DNA of 64,000 bases from Thamnaconus septentrionalis (taxonomy: Eukaryota > Chordata > Actinopteri > Tetraodontiformes > Monacanthidae), in contig CM020510.1 of NCBI GenBank assembly GCA_009823395.1, positions 17,030,273-17,094,272 on the forward strand. Direction: 5' to 3'. The stretch's first letter is position 1, and every line of letters begins with the position of its first letter. The position numbers were made by a program, and so were the translations under genes. The notes under the pieces were generated by a model. That model was not told where the DNA came from and searched no databases. It saw only the letters and a list, made by a program, of their open reading frames with translations. Shown piece after piece: positions 1-11,061 of this stretch.

Positions 1-2757
1 CTACATTCTTGTTTCATTTATTTGGCTAAACTTCATTTTTGCTCCTGCAAAAACAATCCAAAGTTTACCATGCTGTTTACACTTGAAATGCTGGACATTT
101 ATTACCAGGATTATGCAACAAACTAACATTGAGATGCAGAAAATGGGTGAAGACATTAAGTTTATTATTTTATAAGATGTGTATATATATATTTATGTAT
201 GCATATGAGTGTGTGTGTATGTATATAGGTAATCAATTCAAGTCTAACAACGCTGATTCACCTTTGTGCAGAAAAAACATCCTATGATGTCAGCAGAGAT
301 GGAGGACAGCCAAAAGATTTAAAAAAAAAAAAAGAACAGCAACAATGAATCAGAATACTTAGCGTATACTTATGGGTCTTACATGGTCATGTTAGTCTCA
401 TCAGTGCCAATTAGTAAATGCCTGTTGTACATTATTTGGTCTCGTCATGCTATGTTGCAGGTCTGCAGAATAATTACATGCCAACAAGGACGGCCGGCGA
501 CTCTCAAAGCACAGATTGATGAGTCTAAGACCGGGACATGTGTGAATTAGACCTGAATAGCTCAATTTAGACTGGCACTATTAGCGGTGGCCGTCGCACA
601 CAGGGCCTCCCTGTTGTGGACTTAAACTGTGCCCTCGGTAATTGTCTTCAGGTCAGTTCTGCAGTGTACACAGAAATGCACATTCCTCTGTAGTTTCCCA
701 AGCCTTTCCACACTCCCCTATTTTGCCTTGAGAAAGCGCTGACCTTAGCCACCAGGGCGCCGTGTGTTAGTGAGAGAGAGAGATTGTGCTCCGTGTGTGT
801 GTGTGGCATGCTCTTGGCAACGTGCCTGTACTGCCCTCCCACTTGCCAACACAGTGATCTTTCAGTCACGGCCGCTGACGCTTTTCAGTGCGTTTGAACT
901 GACAGATCGCCTGTCAGATTAAAAACCAGAGCAGAGACACTCTCAGCATGTGACTGTTCAAGACAACATGCATGACATTATGATGCGTTTAATGTATGTA
1001 TGGCAAAGTGTTTAAAGCGTTCACAGAAAACTGTATGCATGCAGAAGCAAGGGGTAACATTTAATATAATTATAATAACGATGCAATTCTAACATAGGGT
1101 CACATTTTGTGGACACCCAGATTAATCACATTTACACACGCTTCACTGCATACAGTGTCACTGGATACCTTTAGATGTAGACCAAGTGTTGAGTCGTGTT
1201 AAGTGTAGTCCAACCTCGTGACTTTGGTAAATGTGGCAAGTACTGATTCAAATAGTTGAACTTTTATTCATTTCAGATGCTTTGATTTATTTATGCATCT
1301 ATTTTAGGATTTAAAGGATGATCCCAACAAAATGTACACACTTGTCACCTATTAACAGTAAAACAGAGCAGGAAATCACGTATTTATCTAGTTTAGTCTG
1401 AGCAAACTTCATGTCCCTTAAAGGCAGAGCTCTTGTCAGAAGCTAGACCTTCCTCTTGGCTCTCCAATCAACGAGATTGCCGTTGCAAAAAAACGCATAT
1501 TTCTTGGTACATGAATCTCCACTAGATGGCGTCAGAAATAAATCTCACAACATGGGAAAACAATCGTGAAGTTTTTTTTTTTTTGTGACTCTTCAGGTGC
1601 CTCCTCTTGCGCCAGCGCAGTCTGCGCTTCGACTTCTGGATGCGCTCGCACATGTTAAAATTCCGCTCGTGTGCGAAGGAAGGTCTGTGCTCCTGTATGC
1701 AAATCGACCTCCTTCTCCTCAAGAGCCCTCTGTTCTGCTTCTTCTCCCGGGGTCAGCGATGGGAACGGGACCGCGGAAAACACCAGCGGTTGTCAGGGAA
1801 GCTCTCGAGCAACAAGGTCCTGATTAGAACTGTGTGGAAGTGGAGGAGGAGGTGGAGGAGGAGGCAGCAGCATCTCATTAGGAATCCTCTGCGATGAAGA
1901 CGCCCCATTGTGCGTGGAGGTCTAGGCACCGACCACTGGAAGTCAGACGTGGAAAAAATGCCATGTGACCGGTGCCAATACTTATGAAAAGATGCCCATA
2001 GGCCGCACACTACCCCCTCTCTTATTTTAATACATATCATTTCACTCTGTCTGGCTTTTGTTTGCAGCATACAAAGATGCGGCAGAGGGCAACGCCGGCA
2101 GCTGTGAGCTGCGCAATATTCAATTACAGATTGTTGGTATGTGATTACATTTTAAGGGCAATCAACGAGCGAGCGGAGCCACCTGCGCCCACGTGTGGCG
2201 CAGCTGCGTGCGTAAAAAAAAAAAACAGCGCACAGCCATTCGCGCTTTTTTAATGGACAAAAGTCTCGCACGATGCAGGCCCCCAGTTGTACATAACAGA
2301 TTCGGATGCATGTAAAAACATCTACCAAATAAAACCCGTTAAGGAGGCAAATCAGTTTAACTTGGCGCACCGAGGCTCTGAAGAAACTGAGAGGGACAAG
2401 CAAACCCCCCGCCAGGGGCGGAGCTACGTGGTGGCCAGGGGGTGATTTAATAAAACGCCTTACACGTCCACACTACAGCACCTCAAGTCACATTTTTGTT
2501 GATTGGAGGTCAGTATATTTTATTTTAAAACACGTATTTCTGACTTGATGATTCTGTTAGTGGATGTTGGGTGGTGGTTGGAGGGGCCATCTGGCAAAGA
2601 TTGACTGCCACGCTTCTGTCAGTCTGCCCCAGGGCAGCTGTGACTACACATGGATCTTACCACCACCAGCAGTGTGAATGTGGTGTGAATGAATAATGGG
2701 TTCAACGTAAAATCCAACCTATTATTATTGTTGTTGTTGTTCTTGGGGAAACATCAA

Positions 2758-2895
2758 TGCATCCATCCATTTTCTATATTAGCTTCTTCCTGAACAGGGT
2801 TGCGGGGGTCTGCTGCAGCCAATCCCAGCTGTCTTCGGGTGAAGGCAGGGTGACACCCTGGACAAGTCGCCACTTCATCGCAAGGCATGGGGTAA
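2758..2895. repeat. Dispersed teleost repeat fragment
   Basis: The segment with 'gaacagggttgcgggggtc' followed by 'acaccctggacaagtcgcc' and a 'catcgcaaggc' end is a pattern I recognise as a very frequent interspersed repeat in fish genomes. It is a degraded fragment without coding capacity. I cannot assign the family without a repeat library. Confidence 0.6.
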
Positions 2896-2995
2896 ACAAG
2901 ATACTCAAAAAAATAAATTCAATGTAATCCTAACGTAATCCTTACACTAACACTAGGAACAAATTGATACAGGTTAATTGTTAGTATTTGATAGG

Positions 2996-3240
2996 CAAGT
3001 CCGATATTATCGACCTCCCGATATTATCGGCCGATAAAGGCATTAAAAATTAATATTGGAAAATATCGGTTTCGGGATAAAATATTATAAAAATATGACT
3101 TTTTAAAGATTTCTCCCGAATTAAGTAGTCATGCCAAAGAATGAATTCCTAATTCCTTCTCCAATTTCCTGGTATTACTAAATGATCGGATTTCAGATAT
3201 TGGTAACAAAAAAAAAAAAAGAAGTCAATATTGGACGTCA
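2996..3240. mobile_element. Probable hAT-like MITE remnant (TATCGGCCGATA type)
   Basis: This stretch is rich in palindromic 'ccgatattatcgg' / 'tatcggccgata' motifs at its left end and ends with 'gatcggatttcagatattgg'. Such arrays are typical of a non-autonomous DNA transposon family scattered through fish genomes. No transposase is present. The family name is uncertain. Confidence 0.45.
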
Positions 3241-3693
3241 CTAGTATTTAACATTTTTGCAGATTTGCTGTTCTCTAATTCATAGTAATGCTAACAAACT
3301 GACTGTTATAAGGTAACGCTGAAAACGTTCAATAAACACAAACAAGTACAGCAACAGTTACAACAATAATAATGATTAAACATTAGACATTTCAGGTATC
3401 TACTTATTACCCCTCCTATGCGAGTCATGATCCCTGGCCTCCCCAAGGAAACATTTCTCTCTCCTATACTGTACAAATAGGATATTAACTCCAATGTTGA
3501 GGCGCAAAGAAACGTTGTTTAAAAAAAAAAAAAAAAAAGTTAAGAAGGTTGTTCAAACTGGATGGAGGTGGGCGGGGGTGCGGGGGGGTTGGATGAGATT
3601 GTCGGGGCGCCCTGGGAACCGCTCGGACGAGGGCTGAAAGACGGATGTTCCCTGCCTCAGGACACACCCTCTGCTCGCTCACTCACTCCGTCC

Positions 3694-3696
<3 letters not shown>

Positions 3697-3728
<32 letters not shown>
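3697..3728. repeat. (CT)n microsatellite in promoter region
   Basis: About 16 uninterrupted CT units sit in the putative promoter of the Jagged-like gene. On the other strand they form a GAGA-like purine tract. Length polymorphism is likely. Confidence 0.85.
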
Positions 3729-3731
<3 letters not shown>

Positions 3732-3737
3732 CATTGT

Positions 3738-3745
3738 TTCCCACA
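3738..3745 (-). promoter_or_regulatory. Candidate RBPJ (CSL) site
   Basis: The sequence TTCCCACA reads TGTGGGAA on the minus strand. This is the consensus (C/T)GTGGGAA bound by RBPJ, the Notch pathway transcription factor. It lies about 550 bases upstream of the first coding ATG, in the GC-rich leader/promoter. Eight-base matches occur by chance, so this is only a candidate for Notch feedback on a Notch ligand gene. Confidence 0.2.
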
Positions 3746-4194
3746 GCGAGCGGGGCTTCATATCGGGTAACAGCGCGAGCCAAAGCCCGCCGCCTGGATG
3801 AGGGGCGCGCCAAGTGGAAATAATCCCGCTGCTGTAGAGACGCAACTCTCCAAAACGCGCACGCCGGCGCCGCCGAAGAACCAGGAGCGACAGCGCGATG
3901 AGACTCGGCTGCGTTTGTTGCGGCGCGCAAAGAGAGGGTCAGGAGAAGAGAGAGTGGCGGCTAATTGGGATGAGAGTTCAAGTCAAGTGAGCCGCCGGCA
4001 GATTGGACCTTTTTAAAGCCTCTTAAGGCAGGTGGTGGGAGGAATACCTCGCGAGGGGAGTGTGTTTATGTGCCTTGTGTGCGTGCGTGCGTGCGTGCCC
4101 TGCACGGCGGGCGAGGCGGCTCATCAGCTGTTCAGTGCGCGGCCGAGAAAAGGTGGGTGTTGGTGGGTGATGATTCTCTGACCTGACGGACACG

Positions 4195-4227
4195 ATGAAG
4201 TGGGGCCGCGGGACTTTGGTGGTCTGA
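4195..4227 (+). other. Upstream ORF in the Jagged-like 5' leader
   Basis: An ATG at 4195 opens a ten-codon frame that ends in TGA at 4225-4227, 65 bases before the first in-frame ATG of the Jagged-like protein. If the transcript starts upstream of 4195, this uORF would be met first by scanning ribosomes and could lower translation of the ligand. The context (cacgATGa) is moderate. Confidence 0.4.
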
Positions 4228-4292
4228 AGCCGCGCGGGACGCCAGCAGCAGAGCGCACGACGACGTCCCCCAAAATCCCACCGGCGCGGGGG

Positions 4293-4427
4293 ATGGATCG
4301 CGGGGGGAGAAGTGGACACCTGCCGGCGGAGGAGATCACCGGCGAGCCGGCCATGGGGCGCGGGCGCCTGCGACTGCGCTCGCGGTGGGCTGTGATTTTG
4401 CTCGTGGCGCTCACGATACAACCGCAG
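4293..4427 (+). CDS. Jagged-like exon 1: signal peptide
   Basis: It encodes 45 residues from ATG 4293, or 25 from ATG 4353. The second ATG has the stronger context (gccATGg) and starts an ordinary signal peptide: basic [11 protein letters not shown], then the hydrophobic core [11 protein letters not shown]. The first would add a charged 20-residue extension before it. I list the longer form but consider 4353 the likelier start. The donor GTAAGC follows at 4428, phase 0. Confidence 0.8.
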
Positions 4428-6013
4428 GTAAGCCACCGATTAAGTGCTATTTCGGGCGGCGCGGCCTTTAAAACCTCGCCAACTGGACCTCAACTGCGCT
4501 CTGGGCCACTGTTTTCTTCTCCCTTCTCACTCCCCAGCTGCGTTGAGAACAGTTGAGAACAGACGCACACTCGCGCACGCAAGCGCGCGCGCGCGGCTGA
4601 CCCTTCTCTCTTTGTGTGCCGCTGCCTTTGCGGCTCCCTGCGTGGCGCTGCGCCCACCTGTTGTTCCAGCAGCCCGCTGCTCCCCATTATCCCACGCAAC
4701 TGAGAACTAGCGTGTAATCCTGCGTTTTGGACGCATGCAATGCAATCAGGTCACCCCCCTCTCCCCGAAAAGGAAAAAAAAAAAAACATGTTGCAGAAAA
4801 AGGCATAGAAATACATTTTAAGGCGTCACCGAGGTGGGAGATGTGTTTCTAGGAAAGGCACGCAACTCGCAAATCCCCCAGAATAACTGTTTACAACTGC
4901 TGAATCTGACTTATCTGGGAGATTTCAGACTGGACATCTGTGTGTGTGACGCACACACACACGCGCACTGTTCACACCCTTTCCTTCTTCAGGAAGCATC
5001 ATCCTGCAGGTGCATTGTCTGCTGCATTTACAGTTTGGTCGTAAACGACAGTCCTCTGCTCTCGATCCTGTCCACCGTCGCACCACTTTAGTGCATGGAT
5101 GCAGACGTTTATCAATTATGTTTTCTGCTGCAGACAAAGGTCAGTATTGTCGGCGCATTGATTCAAAATGTTGTGAAGGTATGCAGAAGGTGGCTTCCTT
5201 TGAACATAAAGCGCTATGTTTGCTTGTGAATAAGTGGGTTTCATTCTCACATAAAAACTGAGCCTGAAAATAAAAACAGCAAACATGTTCGAGCAGTTTT
5301 GCCTCTTGAAAGCTCAACGCCGCCTTTGGCAAAATCAGATGTGTGACAGGAGGAGTGGCAGCAGTGTCGAGAACAAGCCCTGAGGTGTTGCACTGTGTGC
5401 GTGTCCATGTGTGCTTGCAAATATATTTTCTAAATAAATAAAAGGCCCAAACCTGCAGCCTGCCTCGCACTTTCTGGGCTTTCTGTGTGAAGAGTCGGGC
5501 AGTCTGTTTCTGCTGCAGGCCTGCAACACAACTGCACACTCCACCCCACCTTCATTCTCCCCAAGCATAGTGCGGGGTGTGCACACACACACACACACAA
5601 ACACGCATGCACGCACGCTCACAGCGTCCAGGTGTCCTCTGCTCCTGTGCTGACTTTGATACAGTCAGAAAACACCAACAGGTGACTGTCTGTGCAGACA
5701 CTGAGACCTGAGTTTCCTCGCTGTCTGTACAGTTGTCGTAGCAATTTTCCACTTGGCACAATGTGGTCAAGTTTACCAGATTTCAACTCAATCAATTAAC
5801 TTTTATTTGTACGGCGCTAAATCACATCCAAAGACGTCTCAAAGTGCTTTGTACAAAAAAAAAGAAACAAACAACTGGGCCTCCAGAGCAAGCAAAGTGC
5901 GACAGTGGCCAGGAAAAAAACTTTCCTCTGGGAAGAAACCTAGAGCAGATCCAGACTCCATAGGGCCGTTATCTGCCTATGACCAGTTGGGGTGAGAAGG
6001 AAATACAAAAAAT

Positions 6014-6074
<61 letters not shown>

Positions 6075-7574
6075 CAGAAGTAGCCAGAGTGGCAGACAGG
6101 CCAGAGTGAGTTGCAGGGTTAACAGCAAAGTGTTTTGAGCCAGCATTAACTGTATGCAAAGAAAAATTTCATTTTGCAGAATTCTTCAAGCGGTTCTGCC
6201 CTTCATCTATTTGCCTTTGCATGCAGTGTGAGTTTTCTGTATGGGTAGATAATATGGAATAAAAGTTGCTTTATCTTCAAAAGTGGCTTTATCTTCAAAA
6301 CCGTCGACTAACAATGAATAGAAACAAAGGAAAAAGCCTTTTCTTTTCTGTTCTTCTCTTTTTCGACATTAGGAAAATGTGTTACAGAAGTGCCACAAAA
6401 CTTTTATTGATGTATTTTAATTGTGGGAGAAATACACTTGAAAATCTCCTCAATGAATCAGTCAATCAACCTTCATTGCACGGCGCTAAATCACATTGAA
6501 AAGTGTCTCAAGGCGCTATGTACAATCAGAAGAAAACCAGCTGAACCCCCCAGAGCAGCCAAGGTGCGACAGTGAACTGGAGTCCTTTGGTTATTTGTTT
6601 TAAAAATGTTGTGAGTGGACGACTTCTGGTCAAAATCAAATGAATGCTGCTGCAGTCTGGCCTGTTGTAAACAGCATCTGACTCGGCCACCTGGCCCTCT
6701 GCACGTGTGGGACCTCCTCGCCTTCGGCGTTGTGCTTTATTGTTGTTGTTTTCAGGGGCCATAGACTCTCTCCTTAACCTCACAGCCTCATAAACAGCTG
6801 GACCACCTCTTTACCTTCTCACCTGGCCGCGCAGTAAAACAGAGTTCAGCCACTGACTGGGCCCCCCTCCCCCGCCCCCCATGTGTCCACGGGGCATTAT
6901 TGTGAGATCGTGGATGAATTTCGGGGCGCACTGATCCTTTAAGTGAAAGCAGCCGCCTTTGCGGGGCTCTCCTGCAGAGAGGGCTCTGAGCCTCGGCGTG
7001 ATCCCCGTGTCTCCGCCGTCCCCTCGGCCTCGGACGGAGCGCTGATATGCTGGTATGCGGGGAATGGCTCGCGGCAGCGAGAGGACGAGAGGAAGAAAGG
7101 AGGATGTGGAGTGACGAGCGCCACTGTATCTCCGCGAGCCTTTTGATGTGGACCTGCTCGTCCCACCTCCCCTTCTTCTTCGTCCTCCTCCTCCCTGAGC
7201 TCTGCCACCCAGCCTCCCTGCTGCCCCCCCCACCACCCTACACAGACCCCGCAACCCCCCAAAGGCGGGGGGCACAGGGGAGGGACATGCAGCTCGGCAC
7301 AAAGGGGCGACTGATCGCGGCTGGCTGTCGGCTGGGCCGCTGCGCTGTGGCAGCAGACACAGGGGAGCTGCTGGCTGGCTGATGTGCCACCACCCACTGG
7401 GGGAGGGATGACAATTTTCACTTAGGCAGTGATAATTGAGCTGCCGTTTACTCGTGCGCTAATGCCGCAATTATTAAAAATGTCTTCCTCGGCATGACAA
7501 GCGAAGATAACGGTGGCGTTATTTTGGCTTTTGCGGTGGAAGATGTCAAAGCCATTGTATCACCAGACTGCACT

Positions 7575-7616
<42 letters not shown>

Positions 7617-7702
7617 CATGCACATAGCTGCTGACCCCCGCTGATCTGAAACTCTCAGGGGGTCTTGTTAACTCCAGCATGGCGTGTGTGTGCGCGTGTT
7701 TG

Positions 7703-7735
<33 letters not shown>

Positions 7736-8598
7736 ACCGCCCATCCATGTTTTAAACAGGGAGGTGGCGCAGAATGAGAGAGAAAATGTGGGGGGAGCAG
7801 ATGAAAAGGAGCTCGGTAACAATGAAGAGCTGACGACCAAGGCGAGGAGGAGGCGGGGGGGTGGAGGTGGTGGGGGGGGAGAAATGACAGGAGCGTCAAA
7901 AGTTGTTCCCACAGAGAGGCGGCGGCGGGGGGAGGGGTGGAGGAAGAAAGAAAGGGAGGAGTGCGGAGTCGTCTCGTTTGATTCAGTATCAACCATCGCC
8001 TAGGAAGAGGTAGGGGGAGGGGGAGAGCCAGGAGGGAGGGGTGCGCCGGAGACAGAGAGAAAGGAAGACAGGGCGAAACAGATGAGTAGGTCTGCAGGTA
8101 TCGGTCCACGTGGATGATGCTGTTAGAGTTTTCAGGAAGAGCCGAACAAACTCTTTTTATTTTGGTCGATTTATCTGCAATCTCTTTCTCTGTGGCTTTC
8201 TGATGACTGTTATCAGAAAAACTCCCCACCCACACGGTGCTCTGTCGAAAAAGTAATAGAAGCCGCTCCCCGAGGCGGCGAGAATCACTTTACCGAGTCA
8301 GCAGTGGTGCAACGTGCGCGCGTAAAAAGGATGTTCTCCTTCTTGTTCATCTTATCTATGGGAGCCGCACGGATGGAGCGTTTTCACTGAGTGCAAACAG
8401 CCCCTTAGCTTGAGGATACTGGGGCTCTCTGAGGATTTTACATCATAGTTTTTTGGGTAACTGCACATCACTGACAACAGTAGTAACAGTTAACAATAAG
8501 AAACATTTCTCACTCTGTCGTATGTAAATGTTTGGTGGCCAAAGATGAGCTGTTTTAAGCAACATAAGATAAGAATATATAATATGATTGAATAAGCA

Positions 8599-8686
<88 letters not shown>

Positions 8687-8734
8687 ATGTATGTATATGT
8701 ATATATATAGAGAGAAATTTCGATATGTATCTGT

Positions 8735-8787
<53 letters not shown>

Positions 8788-10396
8788 GTGTATATATTAG
8801 GGATGTCTGATATATATATACACCAATATTTATACCTTTAATAATACTATAAAGAAAAATATACCTTTATTTGAAACTGAATTTGAAACTTCACACATTA
8901 ATCTCGGCCTGTCCTTCCTCCCCATCCGCCCTCTCGTCTCTCCCTCCGTCTCCCTGGCCAGGCCGTGTGCGCCGTGGGGATGTTCGAGCTCCAGATCCGC
9001 CACTTCCAGAACCCGTACGGACTTCTGCTGACGGGCGACTGCTGCGACCTGCAGGCCGGCGGCGGCCAGCGCTGCTCGGCCAGGGACCAGTGTGACACTT
9101 TCTTCCAAGCTTGCCTCAAAGAGTACCAGACCCGGGTCAACCCCACCGGAACCTGCACCTTCGGCTCGGGCAGCACGGGGATCCTGGGCGGGAACTCCCA
9201 GTCGCTCCGCCACCGAGGACACGTTGCAGGAGGAGGAGGAGGAGGAGGAGAGGATGGAACTAATGGACACATTGTCATTCCCTTCAAATACGCCTGGCCG
9301 GTAAGTAGAGGGGTGTGTACTGGTTATCGGTATGGTAACCAAGGGAACAGGCTCAACAATACAGTCAAACTGAGGCTAGAGCGGAATAACAATGGCCGCA
9401 TGGTCTCGCATGCCTCCACACTGTTAGTGTCGCTCGATTTTTGCACCACAAAGCTGGTCCAAACACAGCGCGAGCAGTTTGGAATTAATTCAATTAATTA
9501 ATTTCAAAATCAATCAAATTAAATTCAATTAAATCAAATGAAATTGATTGAAGAATCTCACTTTGGCAGACTAGCATTTTGCAGATTTTCTTTGTGTTGT
9601 CACACTAGCAGTAGAATTCATCTCCATGTGCTGAAAAGTACTTTTTGTGCGTCTGTGCATCTCTTTGCCGGCTACTTCATCTTGTGTCCTGAGCAAAGGG
9701 CAGCGGGATTAATCTGCTGTGAGCAGAACAGCAGGGGATAGTTGCCAAGAAGAGCTATTGATTATCCAGATACCTTTCTCTTTTGATTTTGGGGTGTTTT
9801 TCCTCTTTCGCTCTGATTCTTTTTGTTTGGACTTCGTTTTAATGGCGTATTGATGAATCTTCAGAGTTCTTGGAAAGGCGTTGTCTTTTGTTTTGAAATG
9901 ATAATTGATCTTTCACCCTCCTTTATTTTCCGACATTGCACATATAAAACGATTGACCAGTCCTCTGAGGAATAGTGACCTCACACGAGGTTAATCAAAA
10001 GATGCGTATTTTACTTTCACTATTTGCCCGCCCAGCTTTGTGCCCTGAATTCCTGATAGCAGCGGCTGCAGCTGCAGCAACAACACCATGATTACCAATT
10101 AGTGCTTTATTTTCTCTCCCCATTGCTGCTTTCATGGCTATTATTTCGGGAGTTAATTCCATCTAGAGTTGTCCGCAGTCCAGATTTCCACAGAGGAAGT
10201 CTGTATGTGGCAAATAACTATACACACAAACACCAGTGTCACAACTGAACCGGCGACCTTCTTGCTGTGAGGCGACAGTAAAATGAAATGAATGAAATAT
10301 TTTTTTGTTCCCAAACCAAACCATGACTCTGTTATGCAGAACTAACCCCAAGTAATATGCATTCATAAACCCTGTCCCCTTTTATGTCCCAAACTG

Positions 10397-10445
<49 letters not shown>

Positions 10446-11005
10446 GGCTATATATGATTAAGAAAAAACAAACAGCCGTAATTGGTATTGGTTCTACACA
10501 CAGACAGCTCTATTACACTTCTCCCTTCAGACAACCTTTTATTGAATCTCCTGCTCTAAACTCCTGTCTGTCGCTCCTTAAAAGCCTCTATCAATTGGTA
10601 TGGGACCCCAAAGAATCCTTTTAAAGCCCATTTGGACAGGGCACCAAGCAGTGAGCCTCAATTCTTCCCAGGGATTGCAGAGGTTGGGGATATTTTTTTC
10701 CTGCTCTGTCAGCAGGAGAATTGACTGTGTGGTATTTTATTTCAATATTTATATCCTTCGTGGCTGCTCCTAGAACGGCCGAATTCCTCGCCCATGGTGA
10801 GAATTCACACAAATGCCAACAAAAGTCCCTGAGTTTCTATTTCTGACGATATTGTGCTGTTAAATTGCTTCCCCAGTGGAACACAGTCTCGGGTTTCCTC
10901 CTCGTGATTAGCATGAGAGCGTTTACCTGCGAGACTCCCCTTGTCCCAGACCCAATTATCTCCCCCTTATCATTGTGCCGTCCACTTTAGTGTGCACACA
11001 CGCTT

Positions 11006-11061
<56 letters not shown>

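Larger units (their letters stand above)
1..3550. other. Upstream intergenic DNA without a recognisable gene
   Basis: No open reading frame here resembles a known protein or has convincing splice sites. The stretch is AT-rich with short A-runs and holds two dispersed repeat fragments (annotated separately) near its right end. The short frames around 1.5-2.4 kb are not recognisable. Some of this DNA may be distal regulatory sequence of the Jagged-like gene that begins at about 4.2 kb, but nothing in the sequence proves it. Confidence 0.6.
3560..4292 (+). promoter_or_regulatory. GC-rich promoter/5' leader region of the Jagged-like gene
   Basis: The base composition changes from AT-rich to GC-rich with many CpGs just before the first coding exon, as expected for a CpG-island promoter and 5' untranslated leader. 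It contains a (CT)n tract at 3697-3728 and GC-rich runs through 3780-4290. I see no clear TATA box, so the transcription start cannot be placed. The leader carries a short upstream ORF (4195-4227). Confidence 0.5.
4428..8961. other. Intron 1 of the Jagged-like gene
   Basis: No coding exon is apparent. It holds two copies of a fish dispersed repeat (5790-5996 and 6461-6580), a (GA)n run (6016-6074), (CA)n at 7575-7614, (TG)n at 7705-7733, a long (AT)n at 8607-8679 and (TCTA)n at 8735-8787. The block around 7400-7560 is unique-looking, balanced in composition and contains homeodomain-like AATTATTAAA; it could be conserved regulatory DNA. Confidence 0.7.

Noticed and set aside
7546..8235. 229-codon open frame, - strand
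   Set aside because: Passes through two microsatellites (His-Thr and Cys-Val runs) and purine-rich DNA. It has no recognisable domain.
8830..9342. 170-codon open frame, - strand
   Set aside because: Antisense of the Jagged-like C2 exon; its openness reflects GC-rich coding DNA on the other strand.
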